Source: Rehmannia glutinosa
Lineage: Eukaryota > Streptophyta > Magnoliopsida > Lamiales > Orobanchaceae
Direction of reading: 5' to 3'
NCBI GenBank assembly: GCA_016081115.2
Contig: CM071931.1
Span: forward strand, 23,722,317-23,786,316
DNA length: 64,000 bases
The notes beneath the pieces were generated by a model. That model saw only the letters and a list, made by a program, of their open reading frames with translations. It searched no databases and had not been told where the DNA came from. This document shows, in pieces, positions 11,796 to 25,307 of the stretch (its first letter is position 1; the number at the start of each line of letters is the position of its first letter). Made by a program: the position numbers and the translations under genes.

Positions 11796-14105
11796 CAGGC
11801 CGGATTTGACCCCAAGCATAACATAACATGCAGCTGCTTGGGGCCCAATATGTTATGGGGCCCAAAAAATTTTTTTTTTGTTCTTTAGATATATTAAAAA
11901 TAAAAATAAAAAGGGCCCAAGGCTTGGGGTTGGCTGGACAGCAACTAAAAAGGGCCCAATACCAAACTGGACAGCAACTAATTAAAAAAAAAAATTTGAA
12001 ACCAATACAATTTTTTGTTAAAAAAATCAGAAACCCTCATCTCTCTTATCCTCATTTCACGATTTTCACCATTAGTACACATCTTCTAGCTTCTCCAAAA
12101 ATTCGAGCTCTAAATCGGCGGGCGGTGGCGAGTCAAGACGACGGGCGGAGCGGTCTACAACACGAAACGGTGAAAGAATGGATCAACGGTTAGTTTCATA
12201 ATTTTTATCCATCTTTTAATTCATATTAAGATAAAAAAAAAATGGTGGTGTGTTTCAATTTTTATTTCTTATCTTTAATAATCATAATCAAGTGAAACTT
12301 TAAAATTTATAATAAATGAATTAAATAGCTCATGTTAATATGTTATATTATTTGATTTGTAGAAGTTTTCCTTTGGACGATGGTGTTGTCGTGTGTAAAA
12401 ATGTAAAATGGTTTAAGGGATTATTTTGTCTTAGTTTAAACTTCATTTTCATAGAATAAATGTTAGATTGTTAGTTTTTGTCTTGGAGATTGATTTCCTT
12501 TTTAGTTTTTACTTTAATTTGGAGTCTTTCAAAAAATTACAAATGACAAATAGAAATTTTGATTAAAATTCAACAAACCCATTTGTGATAAAATTAGTTC
12601 GATCTTCCATAAATTATTTGTGCTTTGCCATTCAATAATTAATTAATTATATTTTTTGTGTATATAAAAGGTACAAGATGTTTCCTAAGTATAAGTCGGG
12701 TGCTCAAAAGAGGAAAAAGAAACAAAAGGAACTCGAAGTAATTCGACGTCAAACAGGGGATATAGATAAATATTTTAAAAGTAGACGTGAAGAAGAAACG
12801 AGCGTAGAGGTGGAAAATCAAATTGAGGAGGAACATCAAAATGAGGATGGAAATGCTAATGAAAATGACATTGCTAATGAAGTTCGTCAAGAAAATGTAG
12901 AAGAACAAGTGGAGGGCGAAAGTTTGTTATCTACAGATTTGGAAGATCCCGGGAACTGGAAAAATATTGATCAAAAGATGATAGATTATCTAGTTTGAAA
13001 GCTTTTTTGGATTTTTGTTCAATCTGGAGAAGTTAAAGATCGCTTGATATGCATGTACCTTTCATCGAAATTATGGAAATATATAATATAACATATGATA
13101 GTTTGTTGAAGTCTTGTTTTGTTGTCTCTTAGGATGCGAATCTTGAGCAACATTTGAAGCACAATGGGCATGCAGACATTATTGGAGACGATTTATGCAC
13201 AGAATTGTTGTGTTTGCAGAGCTATTTGTCAAGTGAAATGCTTAGAGCAATAGATGTTGTGCGATTCTTGAATAGGGTGAATTGTTTCCCAAATGCTTAT
13301 ATTTCTTACAAGATTTTACTAAGCATACCTATTTCTTCAATTCTGACGGTTGCATCGTTTTTTCGTCCCAAAGATCTTTCTCCAAGTTAAAATCGATTAA
13401 AACTTATCTACGATCAACTATGTCGCAAGACAGACTGAATGGATTGGCTATGTTATCAATTGAAAGGAAAATGGTTGATCAATTAGACTACACAAACTTG
13501 ATTAATATTTTGCCTCTAAAACTGCAAGACGTGTTGTATTTAGATGAAAGTAAGAAATTTTTTCATATTTTGAACTAATGTTTTTCATATTCTCTGTATT
13601 TATAATTTCCTAAAAAGCTGATGGTTTTATTCTGTCTTGGTTGGTATTGTAGGGAAATGTTGCATTCTATGCCGCTGTTATGGTGAAACAAAAGGAACTC
13701 GCATTTATGAGGTACTTATTTATTATTTTATAATATATGAATAATATGACATGCTTTGGTGATTTTTGGTTTGTTGAAATATTGTTGCTTGTTGCAACAT
13801 TTGAAGCATATTAATATTAGATTGTTAGTTGATATTGTTGTTGCCTTGTCGGCATATTAATATTAGGTTGTTAGATGATACATCGTTGTTGCCTTGCCCG
13901 TATATTAGTATTATTTTGTTAGTTGTACATTGTTGTTGTTCGTCGGCTTATTACTATTTTTAATTAGTCGCGTTGTTCCGCTAGAATAATTATTCAACAC
14001 TTGATTTAGAATAATATTTTAAGATAAAAAAATTGTCATATTGAGGGCCCATTTTTTATTTTTATAATCTCGCTTAGGGCCCCGTGAATCACAGGTCCGG
14101 CCCTG
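11796..14105 (+). mobile_element. hAT transposon, internally deleted
   Basis: Ends are imperfect terminal inverted repeats: CAGGCCGGATTTG on the left and, on the other strand of the right end, CAGGGCCGGACCTG. They are flanked by a perfect 8-bp duplication. Subterminal GGGGCCC-rich stretches are found at both ends (11838-11870 and 14045-14085). The interior holds the start and end of a hAT transposase gene but not its middle, so this is a non-autonomous derivative. It inserted into the P5CDH pseudogene and is therefore younger than it. Confidence 0.92.
12678..13578 (+). pseudogene. hAT transposase remnant (N-terminus plus C-terminal dimerisation region)
   Basis: 12678-12998 encodes a Lys/Glu-rich N-terminus beginning MFPKYKSGAQKRKKKQKE, the typical start of plant TTF-zinc-finger/DUF4371-type hAT transposases, ending near EDPGNWKNID. 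From about 13131 the code resumes with the family C-terminus: FPNAYISYKILLSIP, then after a frame change near 13330 RSFSKLKSIKTYLRS and LNGLAMLSIER. That is the hAT dimerisation region. The zinc finger proper and the catalytic DDE region (normally several hundred residues) are absent. Promoter and leader presumably lie in 12000-12677, which includes a GC-rich patch near 12110-12150. Confidence 0.85.
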
Positions 14106-14864
14106 AACTTGATCAATGGATAAAATAGCTTCTGTAGATTTTATATCAAAAATATTTGTAGATATTTTGCATGGAACATTGTGGATATATAAAATTGCTA
14201 TGCTTTTTGGTGAACTTCTTAGAAAAAATAAAAATAAAATAATTCTTTTAGATTATATGAACTTAGCAAAATTTTGGCTTAATATAATTGGTCCAAGCCC
14301 AAGACATTGGTCGAAGCCTACTGGATTTGGCGAAAGCCCAAGCGAACCTTACACCGCTCTGAGCTCAACATTCTTTACCTCATATTTTTATCCGCAGAAT
14401 GTCATAATCACCATTATACTCTTTAGTACGACCGACAACCCCTTTGGACACTAGCTCTGGGTGCGGGCATAGACTATGGCAGTGGGCCGGGGGCCATAGC
14501 CTTACCAACCACTCAATCTCGGGTTCGAACTGTCCATACCTCATGAGGCCTATTTTACCACATTACTCACATACACATGGCTCAAAAGCCGTTCAATGTC
14601 AACAAGTATCAAGAATCTAGCTATTGCATCATGCATATTCAAGCAATCAGTTGTGTCATGATTCAAGCAATTACAAATGAAGTTCGACAAATGAGATCTT
14701 TCTAGGTTTTAACTTTTGGTGGTTTTACCAAAATAAATCCGAAAAAGTCGGAATAAATTTTTGGCTTAAGTTTTTAAGGACGAGAACCATTGAATTTGGC
14801 GGTTTAAGATTTAAAGCTTAAAATAAGAGTTTATCGTGCACTTTGTCTATGGGTTTAAGTAAAC
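14106..14864. other. Flank of the P5CDH copy, then non-coding DNA
   Basis: 14106-14113 is the right hAT target duplication; the following A/T-rich bases may be the 3' UTR of the pseudogene. A perfect pol III B-box-like GGTTCGAAC sits near 14521 with GGCAGTGGG about 40 bases upstream, which could be a tRNA-derived SINE fragment. Nothing else is recognisable. Confidence 0.4.
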
Positions 14865-14892
14865 TATATATATATATAGAGAGAGAGAGAGA

Positions 14893-15963
14893 GGGGATTC
14901 TGTGAGACCACCCTCCTAGGTAAGACCATAGGACCAAATCTACACCATAAAAAACATAAATCAGTGGCCAAGATCTAAATAAATCTATACAGCTTTTCAT
15001 ATGAAAATATATATTGTAGGGGGTAAAATAGGAATCCAACAAATTATATATAGTAACCGCTTCCTAAAAATTAGGGATGTGATATTGTATTGATCATGTC
15101 CCCATAATCAAACGATTTACCTTTCTTTTCTCTCCCTTCCCATTCGAACCTGCAAATTATTCAAATATGGCAACAGAATCATGCAACAATTAATGAAAAG
15201 TATACAATTACACTATACTAACTATACATTAAAACATTACTAAGTATACATAAATAATTAACTAAGTATATAACTACACTAAACTACCTGTACATTAAAA
15301 TATTGCTAAGTATACAGAAACATTTAACTAAGTATACAATTACATTGAACTAATTATACATTAAAATAATACTAAGTATACAGAAACATTTAGCTAAGTA
15401 TACAATTACACTGAACTAAATAAACAATTCCACTGAATTACTTATATAACTAGTATACAATTCCATTAAACTAAGTATACAAATCCACAGAACTATGTAA
15501 ACAAATTCACTAAACTACTTACTAAACTACTTATATAACTAAGAATACGATTCCACTGAACCAAGTATACAAATTTACTGAACTAAATATACAATAAAAC
15601 ATGACTAAGTATACAAGTCCACATATGAAAATAACTAAGTATACAATAAAAAATTATACTATTCACAAATATGGCGGAAAGAAGTATCAATTTTGAAAAA
15701 AACGCTTTAAGTTGATGATTTTTCCTCCCTAAAAATTGGAATATGTAATCGAAAAGGTAGGATTATGTTTCCTTAAAATAGCTAATAACCATCCAATTAA
15801 CAAAATATTGCTAAGTATACGATTAAATATAAAAGTACAATTATACTCTTATAATCCTAAACTAACTAAAATGATCTACACCATCCAAAATTTTAAATCA
15901 AGAGTCCATAAGTGTTCTTATGGACTAACCTAAACTACTTATTGGTCTCATTTGAACCAATCC
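14893..15963. mobile_element. TA-bounded non-autonomous element D1
   Basis: Lies between TA repeats at 14865-14878 and 15965-15985. Its left end (GGGGATTCTGTGAGACCA) and the reverse complement of its right end (AGGGATTGGTTCAAATGAG) resemble each other and the ends of the coding MULEs further right. The interior (15190-15860) is an array of about ten dispersed copies of a TAAGTATAC motif, with no coding sequence. An alternative parse pairs the 14893 end with the right end at 17122. Confidence 0.6.
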
Positions 15964-15985
15964 CTATATATATATATATATATAT

Positions 15986-17122
<1,137 letters not shown>

Positions 17123-17146
17123 TATATATATATATATATATATATA

Positions 17147-17301
17147 ATAGCAGAAGTCCGGTTTTTTCGTCTAATTGCACTAGTTATTTTTAGCTATGAT
17201 TATTTTTGTCAGTTTTTCTTTCCCCCTTATTAATGTGCCAAATAAATGCAGATGAAAATTAATTTGGAATCTTATATTTTTGGCAACTAATTTATCAAAT
17301 A

Positions 17302-17302
<1 letters not shown>
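17147..17302. repeat. AT-rich host repeat, partial copy 1
   Basis: Contains TTATTAATGTGC and TTTGGAATCTTATAT, which recur in order at 34540-34830, 39520-39790 and 39855-40260. It ends in the TA tract into which element B is inserted. Confidence 0.6.
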
Positions 17303-17338
<36 letters not shown>

Positions 17339-17687
17339 AGGGTTATATAGGGCCTCCCTATTATATGAGTACATAGGACCAAATCCAAGCCACAAATCTA
17401 TTAATTTCAATGGTTGTGATTAAATATGATTAATGTTGATTAAATATGTTATAAAGTCAAAATAAGGGCAAATTAGTCCACATAAAAATAGGGGTGCTGG
17501 CTAAATCTAGAAAATCCCATGAAAATAGGATGAGTTAACATCAACTTTGCAATCACAATCCACCAAATCTGTTATCCAAAAATCGTCCAAGCCATAATCA
17601 TCTTCTCCATCGAGTCTGTCCAACGAAATTCTACTCTCACCGTGCACAGATCGAAATTTCGAGACTTGAAGCAAGAAAAAAATAAAA

Positions 17688-17733
17688 ATGGATGACCACT
17701 ATGAAGAATGCTTCAACACTAATGAACAACAAG
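17688..17733 (+). pseudogene. First exon of FAR1-like MULE transposase (element B)
   Basis: A 46-nt exon starting MDDHYEECFNTNEQ and ending at a GT donor (17734). It matches in length, phase and sequence the exon at 35991-36036 of element C. The rest of the gene is lost except for a short piece near 18345-18545 resembling element C at 36800-36880. Confidence 0.55.
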
Positions 17734-19242
17734 GTAACCATTTGTCTCGTCTTTCATTGTTTATATTGTCCATTTTTACTGAATACAATTAAATTTTGAT
17801 TCGCATTTTTTTAAAATAATCATTTTGATTCATCATTCCATGTTTTTTTTAATGTTTACCTAGAAAGTTGCTTATGCGTGTCTATAATGTTGCTTATCTA
17901 TGCCTATGAATATGCTTAAAATTATGAACTTACTTATGAATATGTGAAACCAATCATGTTATGCAGAAAATTCATTTCTTCATCCCCATTTTTTCCTTTG
18001 AAAAATACAAGCATGCTATGATCGTAATGTTGCTTATGTGTGCTTAAATACTTGCTCGCACGGATGCAAAATGTTGCTTACGTTTGTTCTGTGTTTTAAA
18101 CTCTTAGATTAATTGAGCATTGTCTGATAAAACGCAAATATACATAAGTTGATATTATATGGTCTCCCCATTCATTCAATCATTATTTTGTCATCGTATC
18201 TAGATTGTATGTATTGAAATTTTTTGATTACGTCCCCATTTGTTCTGACCTAGTAATTTGCTTACATATGGCTATACACTTGTTTATGTGTGTATAACTA
18301 AATGCTTATGCATATTCTAAATATTGCTTAATTATATTTTTTGTTGAAATAGTTGTAATTGCAACTGTTCCGCAGCAGCGGATTGAAATAACATTGGATT
18401 CATCTCCAAGATTGAATCCCTCTCAAAGATCATAAAAGACCATAAGGAATAATTACTGATAGACCAACAAACGGATTCCAGTTCGGTGAACAAGCAATCA
18501 TTGATTGAAGGATTTGTTGGGGACAAATCTCAGCTAGGCGTTGTAGTGTTGCTACCAATCTTTACTCTTGTTGACATTATTTTTGAAGTGCATGTTTGAT
18601 ATTGTATATTAAAACATTTGATACTTCTTTTTTATGCATATTTTACCGCTTAATATTCATGTCTATTTTATAGTTTCTAATTATTTGTTTGAAACAATCC
18701 TAAAAATTGTTCCAAAAAATGAAAAAAAAAAAAGCCATGTGCTCGATAAAATGTTGTGACTGCCAGTTTATTTTTTTAACATTGCTTAGTCACATATTAA
18801 AAATTGCATATGCATGGTTGTTATAATGCTTTTTACTACTCTGTACTTTGCTTATTTGTTACTGCTATAATACATTTCGAGCAAAGGAAAAAAATGAACA
18901 GTATAAAAAATCACGAAGACAACTACTTACAAGGCAATTGACTTCTGCATACAAAGCGTTTAAATCATGCTTACAAATCATTTGAATACTGCTAAACAGT
19001 ATAAGATGCCATGAAAGATAATTGCTTGAAATGGAAGTTGACTTCTGCTTACAAAGAATTAGAATCCTGCTTACAAAACATTTGAATACTGCTAAAAAAC
19101 ATTATAAGATATTGCTTATAGTGAAGTTGAATTCTGCTTATAGACTAGTTGAAATTTGTTTACATAAGCAACTGATTTTTGCTTTACAGGAATCTAACAA
19201 CCATGAACTAATAAAACGGCAATAGTCAGAAAACATTAAATA

Positions 19243-19650
19243 TCAACTACACGTGTATATCAAAAAACAACCATATTTAAAATGTGAATGGTGTTCCCCT
19301 TCGATATTCACCAATTCACAGCTAATTGGATTGAAAATGTCAACCAGCCAGTAAGTTAACTGTGCCGGTATTTCAACAATTTTCATGTACAACAGGTCGC
19401 CGAACCCAATATCATTAACCGCAGCCATCTATTCAGGATTCAGTTTCTTAATAACTTTAGCAAACCTCTTCAGCGTTGATCTCGTTGACAACCTAGGATA
19501 TTTGGAATCTTCATCACCCTTACTACCATCTACCACTTTTTTCCCCTTATACTTCCCCACCTTTTTCTTACTCGCCTCTGCACTATCATCAATAGTTGTG
19601 GCCTTCCTCTTCTTGCTCTCTTTTGCCATTTCCAACAGAAAAACTAACAA
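19243..19650 (-). pseudogene. N-terminal part of Ulp1-type MULE protein (element B)
   Basis: Reads leftward from a Met at 19650: a Lys-rich start (MAKESKKRKATTIDD), then KYPRLSTRSTLKRFAKVIKKL and, past an in-frame TAG at 19429-19431, DIGFGDLLYMKIVEIP and WLVDIFNP. That N-terminal block is common in plant transposon proteins that carry a C-terminal Ulp1 (C48 SUMO-protease-like) domain. The homologous block in element A is at 22256-22530. The protease domain is absent here. Confidence 0.6.
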
Positions 19651-20975
19651 AAAAAACTAAACACTAGTCATTTAATTGAAGCATTTATTAACAGACAACA
19701 TTTATAAAGCATAACCCAGAATAAATATAAGCATACTATATGAAATGTGTAAGCATGATATATAATGTGAATAAGTGTGATTATCAACACCAATAAGCAG
19801 TTGAAAACATCAATAGGCAAACCCCCAGACTTAGAAAAAAAAAAGGGTTGGAAATACTAGCTACCTCTGTATTAAAGCATTATATATAACATGCATAAGC
19901 AAAATATACAACAAAGATGAGCAAATTTATCAGCAACAATATGCATTTTAAACTCCCACTATAGCACTCTCCCAGACTTCTTTTTTTCAAATAATAAAGA
20001 TAGTAAGAAAGCAAAAACACACCCAATCCCAGCATTTTGCACATACTTGAATATATATAAGCATAATATAAAACATAGATAAGCAATGTTTTAGTCTCAT
20101 TAAAGCAATCACCAAATACTTGTAAAAAAATAAATGTGAGCATAATTATTGACAATAATAACCAATTTTTTGCCACAAAAAAATAATTGCAACTCTCCCC
20201 CCATTTGACATAATAACCTAAAACATATGTAAGCAAATTACATAACAATCATACGCAATTTTATCAACAACAATATGCAATTTTAAAGAATATCCAACAA
20301 ATTTGGTACCTGCTCGAATAAAAAAAAAGGACGAACGAAGAAGATAAACAGATTTGGTACCTGCTCGAATAGGGATTTTACTGCAAATTTGGGGGTTTTC
20401 GGGCCGCTGCTTCTAATGAAATTCCAAGACGCCCTAAGTGAAGTAGTTGCAGATGGTTCAACTCCTACTTGAAATTCGACCGACTGATGGGTTTGATTTT
20501 TTGATTTTTGGACGGAAGATTTCACACTTTGCTGGTATTTCTCCCGGTAGGGGTGAACAACAACTGCTCGCGGTAGGGGAAGATTGGGAGACGCTTTGCA
20601 GGGAGAAGAACCCTTGAAGAATTAACAATGAAAAAATGTTTTCTGACGGTGGGATTTAATTTTTGCAGAGATATTCTTGTGTTAGCAGAGGAGAAGAACT
20701 CTTTTCTGACTCTTCGTTTACCAAGTTGGAGAGATATGCAAAGATTTGGGATACACAGACGTCAAAACGGTTCCTAAATTATAGCCCACTCCCAAAAATA
20801 AACTTCCCTCCCAAAACTGATTTTAATTAAAATTATCAAACAACCCTTTTTATATTAAATTATATATTAAAAAATGGTAAAATATGTTTAATCTCAACCG
20901 TTTAAAAAATAAATCAATGCCTCAGATTTGGTCTCGTGTACTCACATAAGATATGAGGACTCACCTGATCCAAAT

Positions 20976-20977
<2 letters not shown>

Positions 20978-21019
<42 letters not shown>
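20978..21019. repeat. (TA)n tract shared by elements B and A
   Basis: About 40 bp of TA repeats separate the right end of B from the left end of A. One tract flanks both, so two elements inserted in the same TA microsatellite or one inserted next to the other's end. Confidence 0.9.
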
Positions 21020-21021
<2 letters not shown>

Positions 21022-21479
21022 ATATGAACAAATGAGACCAAGCCCTTTAGGTAAGAACATGAGACCACATCTAGACCATTTGATTTAATAATCAATGGTC
21101 CAGATTTTACTCCCCATTTTAGGCTTGGGGGTCTATTGTAAGGGTAGCAAAGTAATTTCGTGCTTTAAGATAAGGGATATATTTGTAACTCCCCATTTTT
21201 TGAATTTGGTAACAAAAAACCTGATATCTCCATCCCGCGATTTCCTCAATTCTCTCTTTCAAAAAATCAAAACTACCTTCCCACAAACACACGATATCAC
21301 ACACGACCGAAAAACTTGAAATCGAATTTAAGATCACAATTTAATCCATCCAAGAGGTGCATTTCGGCTTTGTTGCTGCTAAGGCTCGAACTTCTTAGAA
21401 GCTTGTTTAATTTTCGGTGAGATTTTAGCGTTTACTCCTTGCTAGGGTTTGAAGTTCTCCGAATTTGGGTGTAAGTTTT

Positions 21480-22250
21480 TCTAATCGATTTTAGTGTTTC
21501 ATGCTGATAGGGTTCTATTTTAGTGTTTTATGTTCGATTTTAGTGTTTTCTTTCTGTTCGATTTTAGTGTATACACATATATAGTGTTTTCTAGGTTTGA
21601 TGAATAGTGTTTTTTCTTGTTGAATTTATGTTCATATGTTCTGTGCTCATAGTTTATATTTGTTCCGATTTCTCAGTTTCGATTTCTCATGTTGTACATT
21701 GTATTGTTAGTTGTGTAATAATGTATATTTAATTATGTAAAATTGTATATGTAGCTTTGTGATAATGTATTTTTATGTATTTAATAATATATACTCAGTT
21801 TATATGGTAATGTATACTTAGGTGTATAATAATGTATGTTTAGTTATGTAATAATGAATATTTAGTTATAGAACACTTTATATTTTAGTTGTGCGAGCAT
21901 GTATATGTGTTATGGAATAATGTATATTTAGCTATAGGATAATGTATAGTTAGTTGTGTGATAATGTATATTTAGTTATATGTGTGTATACTTAGTGTAT
22001 AGAGGTATGCATAATCAGTGTATGGTAATGTATGCTTAGGTGTATAATAATGTATGTTTAGCTGTGTGATAATGTATATATATATATATGCTATGTAATA
22101 ATTTATATTGAGCTATATGATAATGTATATTTAGTTTTGGTAAAATGTATAGTTAGTTGTGTTTTATTATATACTTAGTAGAGACATTGTGCATATTGTA
22201 TTTTTTTGTATAATAATTGGTTTTATATTTTTTGTAGGTTTTTTTTACCA
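21480..22250 (+). repeat. Dispersed TGTATATTTAGTT motif array (element A)
   Basis: From 21480 to 21600 a GATTTTAGTGTTT word recurs. From 21715 to 22190 variants of TGTATATTTAGTT and AATGTATA occur many times at irregular spacing. The same word reappears between coding pieces at 23400-23530, 24050-24130 and 24220-24350. No coding sequence; it probably lies in the leader intron of the Ulp1-type gene. Confidence 0.7.
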
Positions 22251-22255
22251 ACTAA

Positions 22256-25200
22256 ATGGCCAAAAATAAAGACAAAAGGGTTGTGGAGAGTATGGATGAA
22301 GACGAGCGGGGGAAGAGGGTGAAGGATTCATATCTGACATTATCCACTACGTCGAATCCAATAGTGTTGGTAAACGCGTTGGCTAGTCTTTTCCCTGCAC
22401 AAACGGATGTTATTGTGGATATGGGATTTGTAAGTTTGTTATCGCTCTCTATTATTGACTTCCCATCCCAGCTAATATTTTGGTTAGTGGAAAATTTTAA
22501 TCCAGCTAGCTTGGAGTTGTTATTGGACAGTTTTAGACGTATTCACATTGAAGCGGTTGATGTTGAGAGGGTATGGGATTTGGAAGTTTATTATCGCTTT
22601 CTATTGTTGACTTCTCATCCCAGGTAACGTTTTGGTTAGTGGAAAATTTTAATCCAGCTAGCTCGGAGTTATTATTGGACAGTTTTAGACGTATTCGCAT
22701 TGAAGTGGTTGATAGTTGTGAAGAAAACAAAGTCGGAGAGTTGTGATTTGTACAATGGATGGCCAGCTATGTTTGAGAGGGAGGATTACAGGGTAACAGC
22801 AAAGCAGGTGGCTAATAAAATGCTGAGCTATGTGGATGGTGGAGTCTGGTTTAGAAGGCTTTTCTTGATACTGGTTGATTGTATTCTTATTGGGAATTTG
22901 TCTAGTGGATATGTGATCCACATTTACTGAAAAGCCTCGAAGATGGCCATAATGTTAGGAACCTAGCATGGTGTGATCATACTTTGGCAACGTTGGTTGA
23001 AAAAATAGCCGACTGGTCACCGGAAAGAAATCCAGAATTTAATGGCCTATTGCGGTTTTTGACAGGGATATAATCCCCTTGTTAAAATTGCATATTGTTT
23101 TATGAAGTATGTTTTTTTTTTGACGTAATTTATGTTATTTCACAGTTGTGTGCATGAGGATGAGTATTCCAAGGACGCGCCCCAGCGTGTTGGCTTGGGG
23201 TGGGGACAAAATAAAAGAAAGGAGCAACAAAGAGATTGAGCTTGGCAGGTTTGGGTTGGGGTTTATTGATCCTCCATTCGATGGGGAAGTATCAATGGAG
23301 CCGTGTCTAAATTTGCCCGGGGCTGGGAGGGAGAAAGAAACCATAGGCCATGGAACTTCATCCTCCGGGGCCGGTGCGAAGGTTGTTTATGTCCATGTTT
23401 ATTTTAGTTATATATTATGTGTATTTAGTGTCTCAAATATGTGTATTTAGTATTTAATTTGTGTACATCTTATATGTTATGTATATTTAGTGTTGTGATT
23501 ATGTATATTTAGTATGGAAATTTTGTACATGTACATTTATTGATTTAATACACATATTTTTGATGTGCAGGGGATTACTAACAGATTGCTTGACAGATTG
23601 AAATGTATGTCCTCCGACGTTGTTGAGATTATATCAATTCTACAGTCTGCTCCGAAGGACTTGGCTGAGGACGCAGAATTTGCTAGGATCGAAGATGTTG
23701 CGAGGGGCTTGATATGCTCAACTGCATTATCAACTGGGGTTCGGCATTCCGACGACAGACTAGAAAGGAATGAAACTCAACAAAATAAAGCTTTTTGGAG
23801 CAAGCCAGAGAATATAGCGGCGATCGAGGCGATTGAAAGTGCAATTCTTAAGAGAGATATATTTAAAAAATAGTGTGATGAGCCACCAAGCTTCTCTCTT
23901 GGCTTGACCCAAGATACAAATGTCGGTAGATGAGATGACATTCTCGACACATCCCGACACTACGAGAAGAGTGTCAATGAGGAGGGAGATGTGGGAGATG
24001 GCGGTCTGGCAAGCACGGAGGCTGGGGTATTTTTGTTTTTATTTTCTTAGGTTTCTATGTATATATTACTTATATGTTATGTTTATTTAGTTTTGTTTTT
24101 ATGTATATTTAGTTTCACATTGTTGCTCATATATTTTGTAGGTTCAGGAAATAGATGCTGGGGGGGCTAAGGTGCAATTTGGGATAGAAAAATCCATTAT
24201 TGTATGTTTGAATTAGTATAATACTATGTATATTTAGTTTTGTATCATGTATAGTTAGTTTTATATGTATGTATATTTAGTTTTGTATTGTGTATAGTTA
24301 GTTTTATATTATGTATAGTTAGTTTTATATTATGTATAGTTAGTTTCATTTTTCTGTATTTTTGTTTTGTAGGTTCAAGATTCCGAGGCTGGTGGTTTCG
24401 GGGCATGATGCCTCATTTGAGTGAGAAATCAAAGACTGTATATATTTTTTGTTCTACTTTTATGATTTCTATCATCATAGTGTATATGAGTTCATAATTA
24501 TTCGAATTAGGTTTGTAGGATGTTGAAACGGAGGTTGGCCGTGTGAAGCCTGGTGGTTCTGGGGAGGTCAAGGGTGCTCTAGAAAGATCTAAGAAGGTTT
24601 TTACCCGAAGAGCTTCTAGGAAGACAAAGAAAACGGAGGCACTGTCTTCGCCTTTTCTGGCTAGACAGACTGACGTTGCCTCGAAGCCAAATCAAACCGA
24701 GAATATGATTGCGAAATGGCTTTTTGAAAATCTGGGGATAGACAAGTAAGGATTCGATTCTCATACAATGCAGGTGATAAGATGTTGTCGAGGGAGGTAT
24801 TGGAGACCATGCGTCTGGAATGGTATATTAATGTGTCAATTTTGGACATTTAGTATGATATGGTTATCTGTAATTTATAGTCTATGAAGTTTAATGTTTT
24901 TCTCCATGGTATATTCATAGGTTTGGATGTTTTCGGATTACTTGGAAGGTAAAGGATGCGCGCAAATGGCGGGTGTTTTCCGTAAATGCGCCTCGTCTAG
25001 ACTATGCATGCCTTGGAGGGACACTACAAACAAAGTTGATTGTGGTATATATGCTATGAGGCATATGGAGAGTTACATGGGCGGTGGCACCAAGGGATGG
25101 GATTGTGGCTTGGAGAAGAACAATTCGTCACAACTGTCTAACATGCGCATGAAGAATTTGACAGCAATAATCCTCCACTATAGCAACGAGCAAAAGGACA

Positions 25201-25307
25201 GATGTATGGAAGAAGCCAGAAAGTTATGGACGGGGAAAAAATATTGTAGTGCTATTTTAATAGACAATTTACTATATATATTTCTGCTTATCTTTTTGTA
25301 TAATTAG
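22256..25307 (+). pseudogene. Ulp1-type (C48 peptidase) MULE gene, multi-exon and broken (element A)
   Basis: Coding pieces: 22256-22630 (MAKNKDKRVVESMDEDERGK, then SLLSLSIIDFPSQ and WLVENFNPASLE), about 22630-22930, 23148-23390, 23565-23873, 24543-24750 and 24927-25240. The last has CMPWRD..NKVDCGIYAMRHMESYMGGG, the C-terminal part of plant Ulp1-like proteases; the nucleophile Cys of DCG is at 25041-25043. The upstream catalytic His and Asp segment is not visible between 24750 and 24926, so the domain is truncated. A 152-bp tandem duplication (22421-22572 and 22573-22724) shifts the frame. Ulp1 enzymes cut SUMO from proteins; captured copies are known in MULEs, with no proven role in transposition. 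Exon borders are approximate. Confidence 0.7.
22421..22724 (+). repeat. 152-bp tandem duplication in the Ulp1-type gene
   Basis: Two adjacent copies starting at 22421 and 22573, both with ATGGGATTTG and TTGGTTAGTGGAAAA. The length is not a multiple of three, so it breaks the frame. The copies differ at scattered bases. Confidence 0.85.

Larger units (their letters stand above)
17337..20977 (+). mobile_element. TA-bounded MULE-like element B
   Basis: Bounded by TA tracts 17303-17336 and 20979-21018. Left end GGAGGGTTATATAGGG and right end (other strand) GGATTTGGATCAGG are followed by alignable sequence (TATGAGTACATAGGACC against TATGTGAGTACACGAGACC), forming degenerate long inverted repeats. 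The left part carries the first exon of a transposase gene; the right part carries, on the minus strand, the start of a Ulp1-type gene. Both are truncated, so this is a non-autonomous copy. Non-coding parts are full of GCTTA-type words. Confidence 0.72.

Noticed and set aside
14450..14535. A tRNA gene around the GGTTCGAAC motif
   Set aside because: No acceptor or anticodon stems can be paired around it and the A box is poor; at best a SINE remnant.
15190..15860. CRISPR-like or satellite interpretation of the TAAGTATAC array
   Set aside because: Spacing is irregular and the intervening sequence is itself repetitive; it is also plant nuclear DNA, where CRISPR arrays do not occur.
19880..20248. 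122-codon hydrophobic ORF on the minus strand that could pass for a membrane protein
   Set aside because: AT-rich non-coding part of element B composed of repeated TAAGCA words; hydrophobicity follows from T-rich codons.
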